From an uncultured Brevibacterium sp. (GTDB lineage Bacteria; Actinomycetota; Actinomycetes; Actinomycetales; Brevibacteriaceae): a stretch of 18,411 nucleotides of DNA. The stretch spans positions 1-18,411 of the forward strand of contig CABTZE010000023.1 in assembly GCA_902489215.1 (NCBI GenBank), given 5' to 3'. Positions 7,801-15,302 of the stretch are shown piece by piece (the first letter of the stretch is position 1; each line of letters opens with the position of its first letter). A program made the position numbers and the translations under genes. The notes beneath the pieces were generated by a model that saw only the letters and a program-made list of their open reading frames with translations, made no database searches and had not been told where the DNA came from.

Positions 7801-8862
7801 TCAGTCGCTGGAGTCCTTGCCTTTGTCTTCGCTCTTGTCCTTGTCTTTAGACCCCTTGCTCTTGTCTTCGCCCTTCGCGGTGGTCTGCTTGCCGGACAGC
7901 GGGAACCAGTCGGGGCTGGTGAGCTTGGTCTTGCCCTTGCTGGTTTCAATGAGGAACGGGATTGACGCTTCGATTTCTACGCGGTTGCCGTTCTTCTTCC
8001 CCGTGGTGATGGCGGAAACCTGTTTGGGGAGTGTGAAGTTGAAGTCGTCGGGCACCTCGAGTGTGATGGTGCACCGCATTTCCGCCATCGAAACAGCGCC
8101 GCCGCCCTCGGTTTTCACCGAGTACTTTTCGAAGTCGATTTCCGTGTACGGCTGGCAGCGTGATTCAACGCGCTTAAAGGATTTGGTGTCCTTCGCGTAT
8201 TCGTCGACGTAATCGCGGTAGCCCTTGAAACCGTCGCCGCTCAAGTCAAAGTCGTCCAGCGAACCTCCGCCGCCGGATTTTCCAGCACCGCTGAGGTAGT
8301 CCTTGACCGCGGTGACGGTCTTGCCGAAGTCGACGGCGTACTGCTTGCCGGCCTCAGCCACCTGACCGTCTTCCAGTGCGAGGTTCGGCACCCGCTCGGG
8401 GTCGATGAAAAGTCCCTGCTGCACTGTCCATTCGCTGTTGGCATCGTCACGCGTCACCAAAAGTGCCTGCGTGCCGGATTTCGCATCGTCAGCATTGGCG
8501 AAGGCAAAGAACCACAGCGGATACTCCGACTGCTCGGGCCCGCCGGCAACCACTTTGTCGAAGCCGACAGTGCCGAGCTTCTTCTTTTCTGCTTTCGCTA
8601 CGAGAATTTCGGCTTTTGTGCGGTCGAGCATCGGTCCGCCCTGGATTTCGTCCAGACCTTTGCCGTCATCAGCGAGCGCTTTCTGCAGTTTCTTCGTGTA
8701 GTCGGTGATGAACTTCGAACCATCGCCGGCACGCAGCGGCGCCTTCGCGTATTCACTCGACTGCGGAATCGCGGGCCGGGCAATCGGCGGTGCGCCGGCA
8801 CACGCGCTCAGCAGCCCCAGTCCCGCAAAGGCCGCCGTCATCAGGCTGAGTGCGCGCTTCAT
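7801..8862 (-). CDS. Lipoprotein of unknown function (split-copy C-terminal half)
   Basis: 353 aa. The signal peptide (MKR plus hydrophobic core) ends in lipobox LSAC with lipidated C21, so it is exported and anchored on the outer face of the membrane. The body is a mixed alpha/beta domain with YPLWFFAF (about 114-121), a YAVDFGKTV helix and a CQPYTE / MRCTI cysteine pair that may form a disulfide; a Lys/Asp/Ser-rich tail (last 25 residues) is probably disordered. In order of motifs it parallels the C-terminal half of the 553-aa protein of the same operon (YRLWALTV, TVENYAEKL, KKGDGKVRL). It may fall in an actinobacterial DUF family (possibly DUF8094), which I cannot verify. Strong Shine-Dalgarno GGAGGGGG precedes ATG 8862, which overlaps the upstream stop (ATGA). 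Confidence 0.85.
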   Translation of the reverse strand: MKRALSLMTAAFAGLGLLSACAGAPPIARPAIPQSSEYAKAPLRAGDGSKFITDYTKKLQKALADDGKGLDEIQGGPMLDRTKAEILVAKAEKKKLGTVGFDKVVAGGPEQSEYPLWFFAFANADDAKSGTQALLVTRDDANSEWTVQQGLFIDPERVPNLALEDGQVAEAGKQYAVDFGKTVTAVKDYLSGAGKSGGGGSLDDFDLSGDGFKGYRDYVDEYAKDTKSFKRVESRCQPYTEIDFEKYSVKTEGGGAVSMAEMRCTITLEVPDDFNFTLPKQVSAITTGKKNGNRVEIEASIPFLIETSKGKTKLTSPDWFPLSGKQTTAKGEDKSKGSKDKDKSEDKGKDSSD

Positions 8863-9617
8863 CGGGCCCCCTCCGCTGTCTTCTGCACCTCTGACGAGGC
8901 GCCGCCCGGCTTCCCGCCTTCTGGCACCCGGGTGCCAGGCACCTCGGCGTCTGTCGACTGGGAGTCCGCTTCCTGGGAGCCTGACTCATCCGCACTGCGA
9001 CGGCGGCCCACCGCGACCTTCGGCTGGTCGTGCTTCCAGGACAGGAAAAGCCAAACGGCGCAGGCAAAGATCATCACTGTCAGCGCCAGGCCGATGAGTG
9101 CCAGAGGAACAACACCGGGTGTGTCAACCGTGACGGTGATTTTGGCGTCAGCGAGGTCACCTTCAGGTGCGGCAACAACGACCATCTGCGGGTTGCTGTC
9201 AAGGCCAAGCCGCACCTTCGGCGATGTCCCCGTTTCCTGTGCAATCCACCAGTCGCGGCTTTCGGGGGCAGTCGGCAGTGAGTCTCCCCCGGCTACGAAC
9301 CTGTGGTGGATTTTGCCGGGCAGGTCGATTTCAGTGGCTTCGTCGTGCGCGGTGCCCGTTAGATAGCTGCGAGCGTCAACCCCGTTGGCGGTTCCGATGA
9401 ACACGGGACTGTCGGATTCGACGCTGACCTCCGCCACAGCATTGGTCACGGGAATCAGCTGCTGGTCGATCAAGACCGCCTGACTGCGTTCGTCAGCGGT
9501 CATCGCTTCGGTGCGAGCCTGCCCGTCAAAGCCGACAACGGACAACGCTGATGTCACCAACACCAAGCCGAGAACTCCGACCAGCGTCAGCAGTCCGGCG
9601 CTCAGAAGCCTTTTCAT
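8859..9617 (-). CDS. Two-helix membrane protein with extracytoplasmic domain (split-copy N-terminal half)
   Basis: 252 aa. Transmembrane helix 1 at about 5-29, an outside beta-rich domain at 30-168, helix 2 at 169-193, then a polar cytosolic tail (GRRRSADESGSQE onward) with low-complexity PGT/PEGG sequence. The outer domain resembles residues 34-179 of the 553-aa protein: DSLPTAPESRDWW (112-124) against DSVPNPAGADLW (121-132), similar spacing to a final VxVT strand, then helix 2. No enzyme motif seen. ATG 9617 overlaps the upstream TGA by one base (TGATG) and has no Shine-Dalgarno, so it depends on coupling. The tail coding sequence contains an 18-base perfect palindrome and one copy of the dispersed GGCACCTCGG motif. 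Confidence 0.85.
   Translation of the reverse strand: MKRLLSAGLLTLVGVLGLVLVTSALSVVGFDGQARTEAMTADERSQAVLIDQQLIPVTNAVAEVSVESDSPVFIGTANGVDARSYLTGTAHDEATEIDLPGKIHHRFVAGGDSLPTAPESRDWWIAQETGTSPKVRLGLDSNPQMVVVAAPEGDLADAKITVTVDTPGVVPLALIGLALTVMIFACAVWLFLSWKHDQPKVAVGRRRSADESGSQEADSQSTDAEVPGTRVPEGGKPGGASSEVQKTAEGAR
8921..8938. repeat. 18-base perfect palindrome in the 3' coding end of the 252-aa gene
   Basis: ctggcacccgggtgccag is identical to its reverse complement. It runs directly into GGCACCTCGG at 8938-8947. It encodes part of the disordered cytosolic tail (around VPGTRVPEGG), so protein constraint here is probably weak. Confidence 0.75.
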
Positions 9618-10621
9618 CAGAACAGTGCGCGCATCAGTCGGCCGCGGGCCTTGACGACGCGTGTGTCTTCAGCACCGACCGCGTCAAAAAGGTCCAGCAG
9701 GTGTACGCGGAGTTTTTCACGGTCGTCTCCTGCGGTGGTTCCGATCAGCGTGATCAGCCGCGTGAACGCGTCTTCTACGTGGCCGCCTGCAACGTCGAGG
9801 TCAGCGCAGTCAATCGCCGCGTCAACGGACGATGGGTTGTCGGCTGCGGCTTGGCGCACGGCGGCGAGGTCCTTATCGCGGGTGCGGCGCAGCAGGCCGA
9901 CCCGGGCGATGCCGGCTTTCGCTTCGTCATCTGCGGGCGATTCGGCGAGTGCGTTCTTGTACACCTGTTCGGCCCGGTCGAGGTCGCCGGCTTCCAGTGC
10001 TTCGAGCGCTTCGGGGTGGCGGGGTCCCTGCTGTCCGGGAGCGCCTTTGACCCACGCGGTCTTGTGCAGGCCGGCCTGACTTGCGGCCTGTGCTATCTGG
10101 TCGAACAGCTGGCGGATCTGCGCTTCGGGCTGCATGCCCTGGAACAGCGGAACGGGCTGGCCCTTGATGACGGCGACAACCGTCGGCAGGGCCTGCACCT
10201 GGAATGCCTGCTGGATGGCGGGGCTGGTGGCAACGTCCACGAGTCCCAGCACTGCGCGACCAGCCTGGTCTTCAACGATCTTCTGCATGACGGGCAGGAT
10301 CTGCTGGCTTTCGGGCTGCTGACCCGAGTACAGCACGAGCACCACGGGCAGTTCCATCGACAGTCGAGCCGCCGATTCAAAGGTCTGCTCGTTCACTTCG
10401 AAGGCGAGCGCGGGAACTTCAACCTGGTTGGGGCCGGGAGCGTCGCTGGACTGTGCGGCACCGCCCGGTGCCGAAGCTGCCGAGGCGCCGTGTCCTCGAA
10501 CTGCCGAAAGGTCCAGGCCTTCCTGGGGTCCGGGCTCGCCAGGCTGGGTCGGCTGGCCGCCCTGCGGGCTTCCTGCCTGCTGGCCGTGTCCGGGGTGTTC
10601 GGGCTGCTGGGGAATAGTCAT
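9617..10621 (-). CDS. YbbN-like thioredoxin-fold / TPR protein (co-chaperone type)
   Basis: 334 aa. Residues 1-65 are a Pro/Gln/Gly-rich disordered leader. A thioredoxin fold spans about 70-178: the VVLVLYSGQQPES strand-loop (93-105) replaces the WCGPC active site with GQQPE, while the cis-proline (QALPTV, P146) is kept. TPR-like helices follow from about 203 (HPEALEALEAGDLDRAEQVYKNAL). This is the CnoX/YbbN architecture; lacking both cysteines it cannot be a redox enzyme, so a chaperone or scaffold role is likely. No signal peptide: cytosolic. GAGGAG lies 4-5 bases from ATG 10621, and the gap to the upstream gene is 10 bases. Being flanked by envelope genes on both sides suggests, without proof, a role in their folding. 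Confidence 0.9.
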   Translation of the reverse strand: MTIPQQPEHPGHGQQAGSPQGGQPTQPGEPGPQEGLDLSAVRGHGASAASAPGGAAQSSDAPGPNQVEVPALAFEVNEQTFESAARLSMELPVVLVLYSGQQPESQQILPVMQKIVEDQAGRAVLGLVDVATSPAIQQAFQVQALPTVVAVIKGQPVPLFQGMQPEAQIRQLFDQIAQAASQAGLHKTAWVKGAPGQQGPRHPEALEALEAGDLDRAEQVYKNALAESPADDEAKAGIARVGLLRRTRDKDLAAVRQAAADNPSSVDAAIDCADLDVAGGHVEDAFTRLITLIGTTAGDDREKLRVHLLDLFDAVGAEDTRVVKARGRLMRALF

Positions 10622-10631
10622 GTTCTCCTCG

Positions 10632-12293
10632 TCAGTTGTTGCCGCCGAGTTTGGCGTCGGACATCGCGGTTGAAACGCCGATCAGGCGCACCTTGCCGTC
10701 GCCCTTCTTGGGCACCACGAATGCGTAGACCTGCGTGTATTCGGTCTGCAGTGTGCGCTTGGTTTTGCTTTCACCGACAACCTTGGCCTGCGGGTTGGGC
10801 ACTGTGAGTTCGCCGGTTTGGCCGTTGCGCGATTCGGGTGACAGCGAAAGAGTCTGCACTGCCGATCCGATCACAATGGCCGACCCGTCGGTTGCCGACT
10901 GCGCTGCGACCTGGTTGCCCGGTTTGTATTCGACCTTGGCCGAGCCGTTGCCCTTTTCGATTTCCTTTTTGATCTTCTTGTACGTTTCGAGTTCCTGCTT
11001 GGCGAACGCGTCGTCTTCGAAGTCGCCCTTGCGCTTGGCCTTGTTGGGCTTCTGGAGTTTCTCGGCGTAGTTTTCGACCGTCTGCTTGGGCGTCATCACC
11101 AGGCCGTCCTGGTCGGCTGCCAGGAGGCCCGAACCGACGCGCGCGTCTTCGACCTCGGGGAATTCAGCGCCGGGCAGAAGCACGGTCAGGGCCCACAGAC
11201 GGTAGGGGCTGCGGGCGTCCTGCTGGCTGAGCATGACCAGCTGGGTTTGGTCGTTTCCGCTGACCACTGCCGATGTGATCCGCGGCCAGGTGTCGGTTGC
11301 CGAGGTGAAGTTCACCTTGACATCGTCAAAGGCCGGGGCTGCCGGCAGCTTGGCTTTTTTGTCCTTCTTCTTGATCTTGTAGGCGCCTTCGCGCTGCTGG
11401 AAGAAGCTGCCGTCGGCACGTTCGCCGAGTTTCTTCGTGTCGAGCTTGTCGTCGGCTTCCTTGATGGTGGTGTTGATGTTCTCCAGCACGCGTTCGAGCT
11501 GTTCGTCGGTGACGGAGGCTGCCGGTGCGGTGGGGGTTTCCAACGGCTGCGGTTCGGGCAGTTCCTGTGCACCACAGCCGGCGAGTGCCAGGCCGGGAAC
11601 GATCGCGAAGGCCGAGCCCATCTGGGCCAGACGGCGGCGGCGCTCACGGCGCGCTTCCTCGCGTTCTTTTTCGCGCTTCTTCGCTTTGGTGCCGGAGATG
11701 AACAGCAGGATGCCCAGAACGATGAGGATTAGTCCGATGATGATCAGCGGGGTCGCCCACGGGTTGGTGGCGTCGTTCTGCCACGTAACCGAGACCTCCA
11801 GGTTGGTCTTTTCACTGCTGCCGATCAAGAACGAGGTGTCACCAGCCGGTTCGCTCCATGTGAAGGTCACCTGTTCGGCTTCGGTCGTGGAGTCTTCCCA
11901 CAGGTCCGCCCCCGCGGGGTTGGGCACACTGTCTTCTTCACCGGCAACTTTTTCTGTGCGCAGCTCTTCTTGGGTTTTCAGGCCGGTGATGTCGAGGTAG
12001 GAGGCTTCGCCCAGCCATGCTTCGACGTTGGGCTTCGATGCGTGGGCAACGGTGATGTCGCCGGTGCCCTTGACGGTCACTTTGGCTTCGCCGGGGTACA
12101 GGTTGAGGACTCCGGGCTCGATGACGGCCGCTGCGGAGCTTTCGTCAGTCTGCGTGGTCGCCGTAATGTTCTCCGGCGGTGCCCACACGGTCTTCTGAAG
12201 AACTCCGACGACGCCGAGAACAGCGCCCAGGACGATCATCACGACTGCAGCAATTGAGCGCACGCGCTCCCCTTCGATCAGCTTGCGGTTCAA
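10632..12293 (-). CDS. Fused membrane protein plus lipoprotein with an internal lipobox
   Basis: 553 aa from TTG 12293. Helix 1 (about 13-33), outer beta-rich domain (34-179), helix 2 (180-200), a very basic cytosolic stretch (KKREKEREEARRERRRRR, about 205-221), then a second export signal ending in LALAGC with C240, followed by a Pro/Thr linker and a large outer domain (260-553). The layout equals the 252-aa and 353-aa proteins placed end to end. Signal peptidase II cutting before C240 would release the C-terminal half as a separate lipoprotein (inference). The frame is unbroken, so it is a true fusion. Start choice: TTG 12293 lies 6 bases after a TAGAAT hexamer (leaderless), but GTG 12263 (codon 11) with AAGGGGAG before it gives a more usual N-terminus. 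First gene of its operon. Confidence 0.85.
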   Translation of the reverse strand: MNRKLIEGERVRSIAAVVMIVLGAVLGVVGVLQKTVWAPPENITATTQTDESSAAAVIEPGVLNLYPGEAKVTVKGTGDITVAHASKPNVEAWLGEASYLDITGLKTQEELRTEKVAGEEDSVPNPAGADLWEDSTTEAEQVTFTWSEPAGDTSFLIGSSEKTNLEVSVTWQNDATNPWATPLIIIGLILIVLGILLFISGTKAKKREKEREEARRERRRRLAQMGSAFAIVPGLALAGCGAQELPEPQPLETPTAPAASVTDEQLERVLENINTTIKEADDKLDTKKLGERADGSFFQQREGAYKIKKKDKKAKLPAAPAFDDVKVNFTSATDTWPRITSAVVSGNDQTQLVMLSQQDARSPYRLWALTVLLPGAEFPEVEDARVGSGLLAADQDGLVMTPKQTVENYAEKLQKPNKAKRKGDFEDDAFAKQELETYKKIKKEIEKGNGSAKVEYKPGNQVAAQSATDGSAIVIGSAVQTLSLSPESRNGQTGELTVPNPQAKVVGESKTKRTLQTEYTQVYAFVVPKKGDGKVRLIGVSTAMSDAKLGGNN

Positions 12294-12299
12294 CTGTCT

Positions 12300-12305
12300 A
12301 TTCTA
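12300..12305 (-). promoter_or_regulatory. -10 element TAGAAT of the envelope operon
   Basis: TAGAAT on the minus strand ends 6 bases before TTG 12293 and 36 bases before GTG 12263. If GTG is the true start, the leader would be about 30 nt and contain the Shine-Dalgarno-like AAGGGGAG. No clear -35. Confidence 0.5.
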
Positions 12306-12383
12306 CGTACCCGGCAAAGCCGAGTTCTTGGCGGACTCTCAGCGGTCGGCCCACGCACACCGGGCTGTGTCAGACCGCACCGC

Positions 12384-12389
12384 TAATAT
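12384..12389 (+). promoter_or_regulatory. -10 element TAATAT of orn (leaderless start)
   Basis: TAATAT, close to the TATAAT consensus, ends 7 bases before GTG 12397, which fixes the orn start and predicts a leaderless mRNA. No strong -35 is visible. It is divergent from the envelope operon promoter about 80 bases away. Confidence 0.65.
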
Positions 12390-12396
12390 GGGCGTC

Positions 12397-13056
12397 GTGG
12401 CTGTAGACAGAATTGTATGGATTGACTGCGAAATGACCGGCCTTGAAGTCGGCACGGACGAACTGATCGAAGTCGCGGCGATTGTCACCGACTTTGACCT
12501 CAAACCGCTTGACGACGGCATCGACATCGTCATCAAGCCGTCTGAGGCCGCGCGGAACAACATGAACGACTTCGTGACGAACATGCATCGCGAATCCGGG
12601 CTGATCGACGAACTCGACCAGGGCACCACGGTGGCCGACGCCCAGCAACGCGTCCTGGACTACATCCGTTCGCACATCCCGGTTTCCGGCAAGGCACCGC
12701 TGGGCGGCAATTCAGTCGGCACCGACAAAATGTTCCTGCAGCAGCAGATGCCGGAAATCGTCGACTATCTGCACTACCGCATCATCGACGTCAGCTCGAT
12801 TAAAGAACTGGCCAAGCGCTGGTTCCCGTCGTCGTACTACTCGGCACCCGCCAAGACGGGTAACCACCGAGCCCTTGGCGACATCCTCGATTCCGTTGCA
12901 GAACTCGAGTACTACCGCCGGGCGGTCTTCACCTCAGACGCCCCGGACTCAACGGCTTCGGCCAAGATTGCCTCTGAAATCACCGCCGAGTACTTCCCCA
13001 CCGACTCAGCCGGCACCGACCAGCCCCAGTCCCCAGGCACCTCGACAGACAGCTGA
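12397..13056 (+). CDS. orn: Oligoribonuclease Orn
   Basis: Orn is a 3'-5' exonuclease that finishes RNA decay by cutting 2-5-nt oligonucleotides, including pGpG from c-di-GMP turnover. 219 aa from GTG. The DEDDh catalytic set is complete: D10 and E12 in WIDCEMTGL, D110 in GNSVGTDKMFL, H157 and D162 in HRALGDILDS. The last ~40 residues (from about 180) form a Ser/Thr/Pro-rich tail beyond the fold. The frame is open upstream to 12283, but that extension lacks Orn homology and the -10 element lies inside it; an ATG at 12388 is a weaker alternative. The stop is 2 bases before the glycosyltransferase ATG, so orn leads a three-gene plus-strand operon. Confidence 0.97.
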   Translation: MAVDRIVWIDCEMTGLEVGTDELIEVAAIVTDFDLKPLDDGIDIVIKPSEAARNNMNDFVTNMHRESGLIDELDQGTTVADAQQRVLDYIRSHIPVSGKAPLGGNSVGTDKMFLQQQMPEIVDYLHYRIIDVSSIKELAKRWFPSSYYSAPAKTGNHRALGDILDSVAELEYYRRAVFTSDAPDSTASAKIASEITAEYFPTDSAGTDQPQSPGTSTDS

Positions 13057-13058
13057 AC

Positions 13059-14774
13059 ATGAGCACCACCACCGCTCCGCTGACATCGGCAGACGAAGGA
13101 AACGAAATACCGCTGGGCAAGCGGGACTCGCGCTACCGGTTCTTCGAAATGATCCCGGCGATCTTCAGCTACGGGAATTTGACTGCTGTTGTCGTCCTTT
13201 CGCTCATCAACCCCACATGGGGTGCGCTGTGGGTGCTGGCGATCGTGGCCTACATGTTCATTCGCGGTGCGCGCGGTGCGGTTGACCTTGTTCGCGGACT
13301 GCGGCGCTTCCGCCTGGCGGCTCGGGTGGACTGGAACGCACGCCTGTTGGACATTGCGCTGGTTTTGGACGGCAAGCGAGTGCCGCCGACCCCACCGGGA
13401 TCGTTTAGGGCAGCCCAGCATCGGCAGCTTCTGCGGCAAATAGAGAAGAACCCCCAGAACTACCCGCACCCCGCCCGGGTGCAGCACGCTGTCATCATCG
13501 CGGCGTACAACGAACCGTACGAAGTCATCGAACCGACCATCCGCGGGCTGCTGTACACAACGACACCGTCGGACCACCTGCACATCTTCTTTGCCTACGA
13601 AGAGCGCGGCGGCCCGGACATGCAGCTGACCGCGCAGCGGCTGAAGGAAAAATACGGAGCCAAGTTCGGCACCTACGAACTCGTTGAACACCCCCGCGAC
13701 ATCCCCGGCGAAATCACCGGTAAGGGCGGCAACATCACCTACGCAGGCCGCCGCACTGCACAGTGGGCCGAAGAACACGGCTACGACCCGGCTGAGGTCA
13801 TGGTCACGACGCTCGACTGTGACAACAAACCGTACGAAAGCTACTTCGACTACGTGGCCTACGAATACATTCGGGCGGAAGACCGCCAGCGGGCCTCCTA
13901 CCAACCGATCGCGCTGTACCTGTCGAACATCTGGGATGCTCCCGCGGTCACCCGCGTGATCGCTTCAGCCAACTGCTTCTTCAACCTCACACAGACGGTC
14001 CGGCCGTTTTCGCTGCGCAACTTCGCATCGCACTCGCAACCGCTCGATGCTCTTATCGACATGGACTTCTGGTCCACCCGCACCATCGTCGAAGACGGCC
14101 ACCAGTTCTGGCGTTCGTACTTCCACTTCGATGGCGACTACCGAGTGATCCCGGTTCACGTTCCCATTTATCAGGATGCGGTGTTGGCTGGAAACCTCGG
14201 GCAGTCGATCAAAGCGCAGTTCAAGCAGCTGTCCCGCTGGTCCTACGGCGCTTCTGACGTGCCGTACGCCGTTAAGGGCTGGGCCAACTCGAAGCCCAAG
14301 TTCTTCCGCACGCTGTGTCAGTTCATCCTGCTGCTGGAAAGCCACGTCACGCTCGCCAGTGTTTCTATCATCATCGCCGTGGGCGGCTGGGTGCCGTTCC
14401 TGGTGCTGCGTGCCACCGGCGAAAACGCATCGGAGTTCACCAGCAACATGCCGTTGTTGGTGGGCGCCATCCAGCAGGTGGCCATGATCATGCTGCTCAC
14501 GTCCCTGCTGGTGTTCGTGAATCTGCTGCCGCCCAGACCCGTGCGCTACTCGCGGATGCGCTCAGTGTCGATGCTCGCCCAGTGGCTGCTGTTCCCGTTC
14601 ACGCTCATGATCTTCAATTCCTCAACAGCGCTCGTCTCTCAAGGCCGGCTGCTGTTCGGCAAATACCGCGAAAACTTCGAGGTCACCGAAAAGACGGTTG
14701 TGAAGTCGAACGTCGAACCTTCGGCACGTCAGATCAGCCTGCAGCGCATGGACATAGAAAACGACGGCCGCTGA
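13059..14774 (+). CDS. Membrane GT2 family glycosyltransferase
   Basis: 571 aa. Two hydrophobic segments near the N-terminus (about 34-50, 53-70), a cytosolic GT-A domain, and three or more helices near the C-terminus (about 419-451, 463-490, 504-527). The GT2 signature is complete: AAYNEP (148-153), the DxD motif D253-C-D255 in TTLDCDN, E345-D346 in TIVEDGHQFW, and QLSRW (390-394), the QxxRW motif of processive synthases. This predicts a membrane enzyme that polymerises or exports a glycan from a nucleotide sugar; the product cannot be read. There is no PilZ-type RxxxR / DxSxxG module, so direct c-di-GMP control is not supported. ATG lies 2 bases after the orn stop without a Shine-Dalgarno; coupling is likely. 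Confidence 0.9.
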   Translation: MSTTTAPLTSADEGNEIPLGKRDSRYRFFEMIPAIFSYGNLTAVVVLSLINPTWGALWVLAIVAYMFIRGARGAVDLVRGLRRFRLAARVDWNARLLDIALVLDGKRVPPTPPGSFRAAQHRQLLRQIEKNPQNYPHPARVQHAVIIAAYNEPYEVIEPTIRGLLYTTTPSDHLHIFFAYEERGGPDMQLTAQRLKEKYGAKFGTYELVEHPRDIPGEITGKGGNITYAGRRTAQWAEEHGYDPAEVMVTTLDCDNKPYESYFDYVAYEYIRAEDRQRASYQPIALYLSNIWDAPAVTRVIASANCFFNLTQTVRPFSLRNFASHSQPLDALIDMDFWSTRTIVEDGHQFWRSYFHFDGDYRVIPVHVPIYQDAVLAGNLGQSIKAQFKQLSRWSYGASDVPYAVKGWANSKPKFFRTLCQFILLLESHVTLASVSIIIAVGGWVPFLVLRATGENASEFTSNMPLLVGAIQQVAMIMLLTSLLVFVNLLPPRPVRYSRMRSVSMLAQWLLFPFTLMIFNSSTALVSQGRLLFGKYRENFEVTEKTVVKSNVEPSARQISLQRMDIENDGR

Positions 14775-14777
14775 CCC

Positions 14778-15296
14778 ATGAGCTCAGCTCGTCACGCACA
14801 TGTGACACTGCCGACCGGGCCCACCGTTGTCATCGCGCACGATGAACGCCTGGTGGGCGTCTATCACGTGCCCATCAAGCACAGTCCGGCCCCGGAGGCT
14901 TTCGGGCAGGAAATCAGCTCTGCCTCGGCGGCTGACGACCCGGTCATCGGACCGGCGCTTGAGCAGCTGCGTGAGTACTTTGCCGGCCAGCGGCAGACTT
15001 TCGATGTGCCGTTTACACTCCACGGCACGGACAATCAGAAGCGCGTTTGGCAGCTGCTCATGGACATTCCGTTCGGCGAACAGACCACGTACGGGCAGAT
15101 TGCCCAGCAGTTGGGAAAACCCGGCATGGCGCAGGCTGTCGGCGGTGCCGTTGGACACAACCCCATCAGCATCATCGTCCCGTGTCACAGGGTCATGGGT
15201 GCTGACGGCAGCCTAGTCGGCTACGCCGGGGGTCTTGAGCGAAAGCGGATCCTGTTGGAACTTGAAGGGCACACACCGGACCGCCCGCTGTTCTGA
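14778..15296 (+). CDS. ogt: Methylated-DNA--protein-cysteine methyltransferase homologue (Ogt/AGT-like) lacking the Arg finger
   Basis: 172 aa. The family repairs O6-alkylguanine by moving the alkyl group to its own cysteine, once per molecule. Present: N-terminal ribonuclease-like domain, FQ/VW segment (QKRVWQLLMDIPFGEQTTYG, 87-106), helix-turn-helix region (107-128), PCHRV with acceptor C136, and the GYAGGLERKRILLELEG tail (148-164). Unusual: the arginine that enters the minor groove and flips out the base (R128 in human AGT, ARAVG in E. coli Ogt) is Q119 here (AQAVGGAVGHNP). Activity on DNA may be reduced or altered. ATG 14778 lies 3 bases after the glycosyltransferase stop, third gene of the orn operon. 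Just after its stop lies a repeat and palindrome cluster. Confidence 0.93.
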   Translation: MSSARHAHVTLPTGPTVVIAHDERLVGVYHVPIKHSPAPEAFGQEISSASAADDPVIGPALEQLREYFAGQRQTFDVPFTLHGTDNQKRVWQLLMDIPFGEQTTYGQIAQQLGKPGMAQAVGGAVGHNPISIIVPCHRVMGADGSLVGYAGGLERKRILLELEGHTPDRPLF

Positions 15297-15302
15297 AGAC
15301 CC

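Noticed and set aside
9551..10807. Long plus-strand open frame (418 codons) opposite the thioredoxin/TPR gene
   Set aside because: A GC-rich shadow frame: the minus strand encodes a clear YbbN-like protein with tight operon spacing; the plus frame is Arg/Cys/Gly-rich without a fold or start signal.
11571..11700. 553-aa gene as two genes joined by a sequencing error
   Set aside because: The frame is continuous, the junction encodes a coherent basic stretch and signal-like segment, and no Shine-Dalgarno precedes the internal Met.
12912..13904. Long minus-strand open frame opposite orn and the glycosyltransferase
   Set aside because: The plus strand carries complete Orn and GT2 motifs; the antisense frame crosses both genes and has no recognisable domain.
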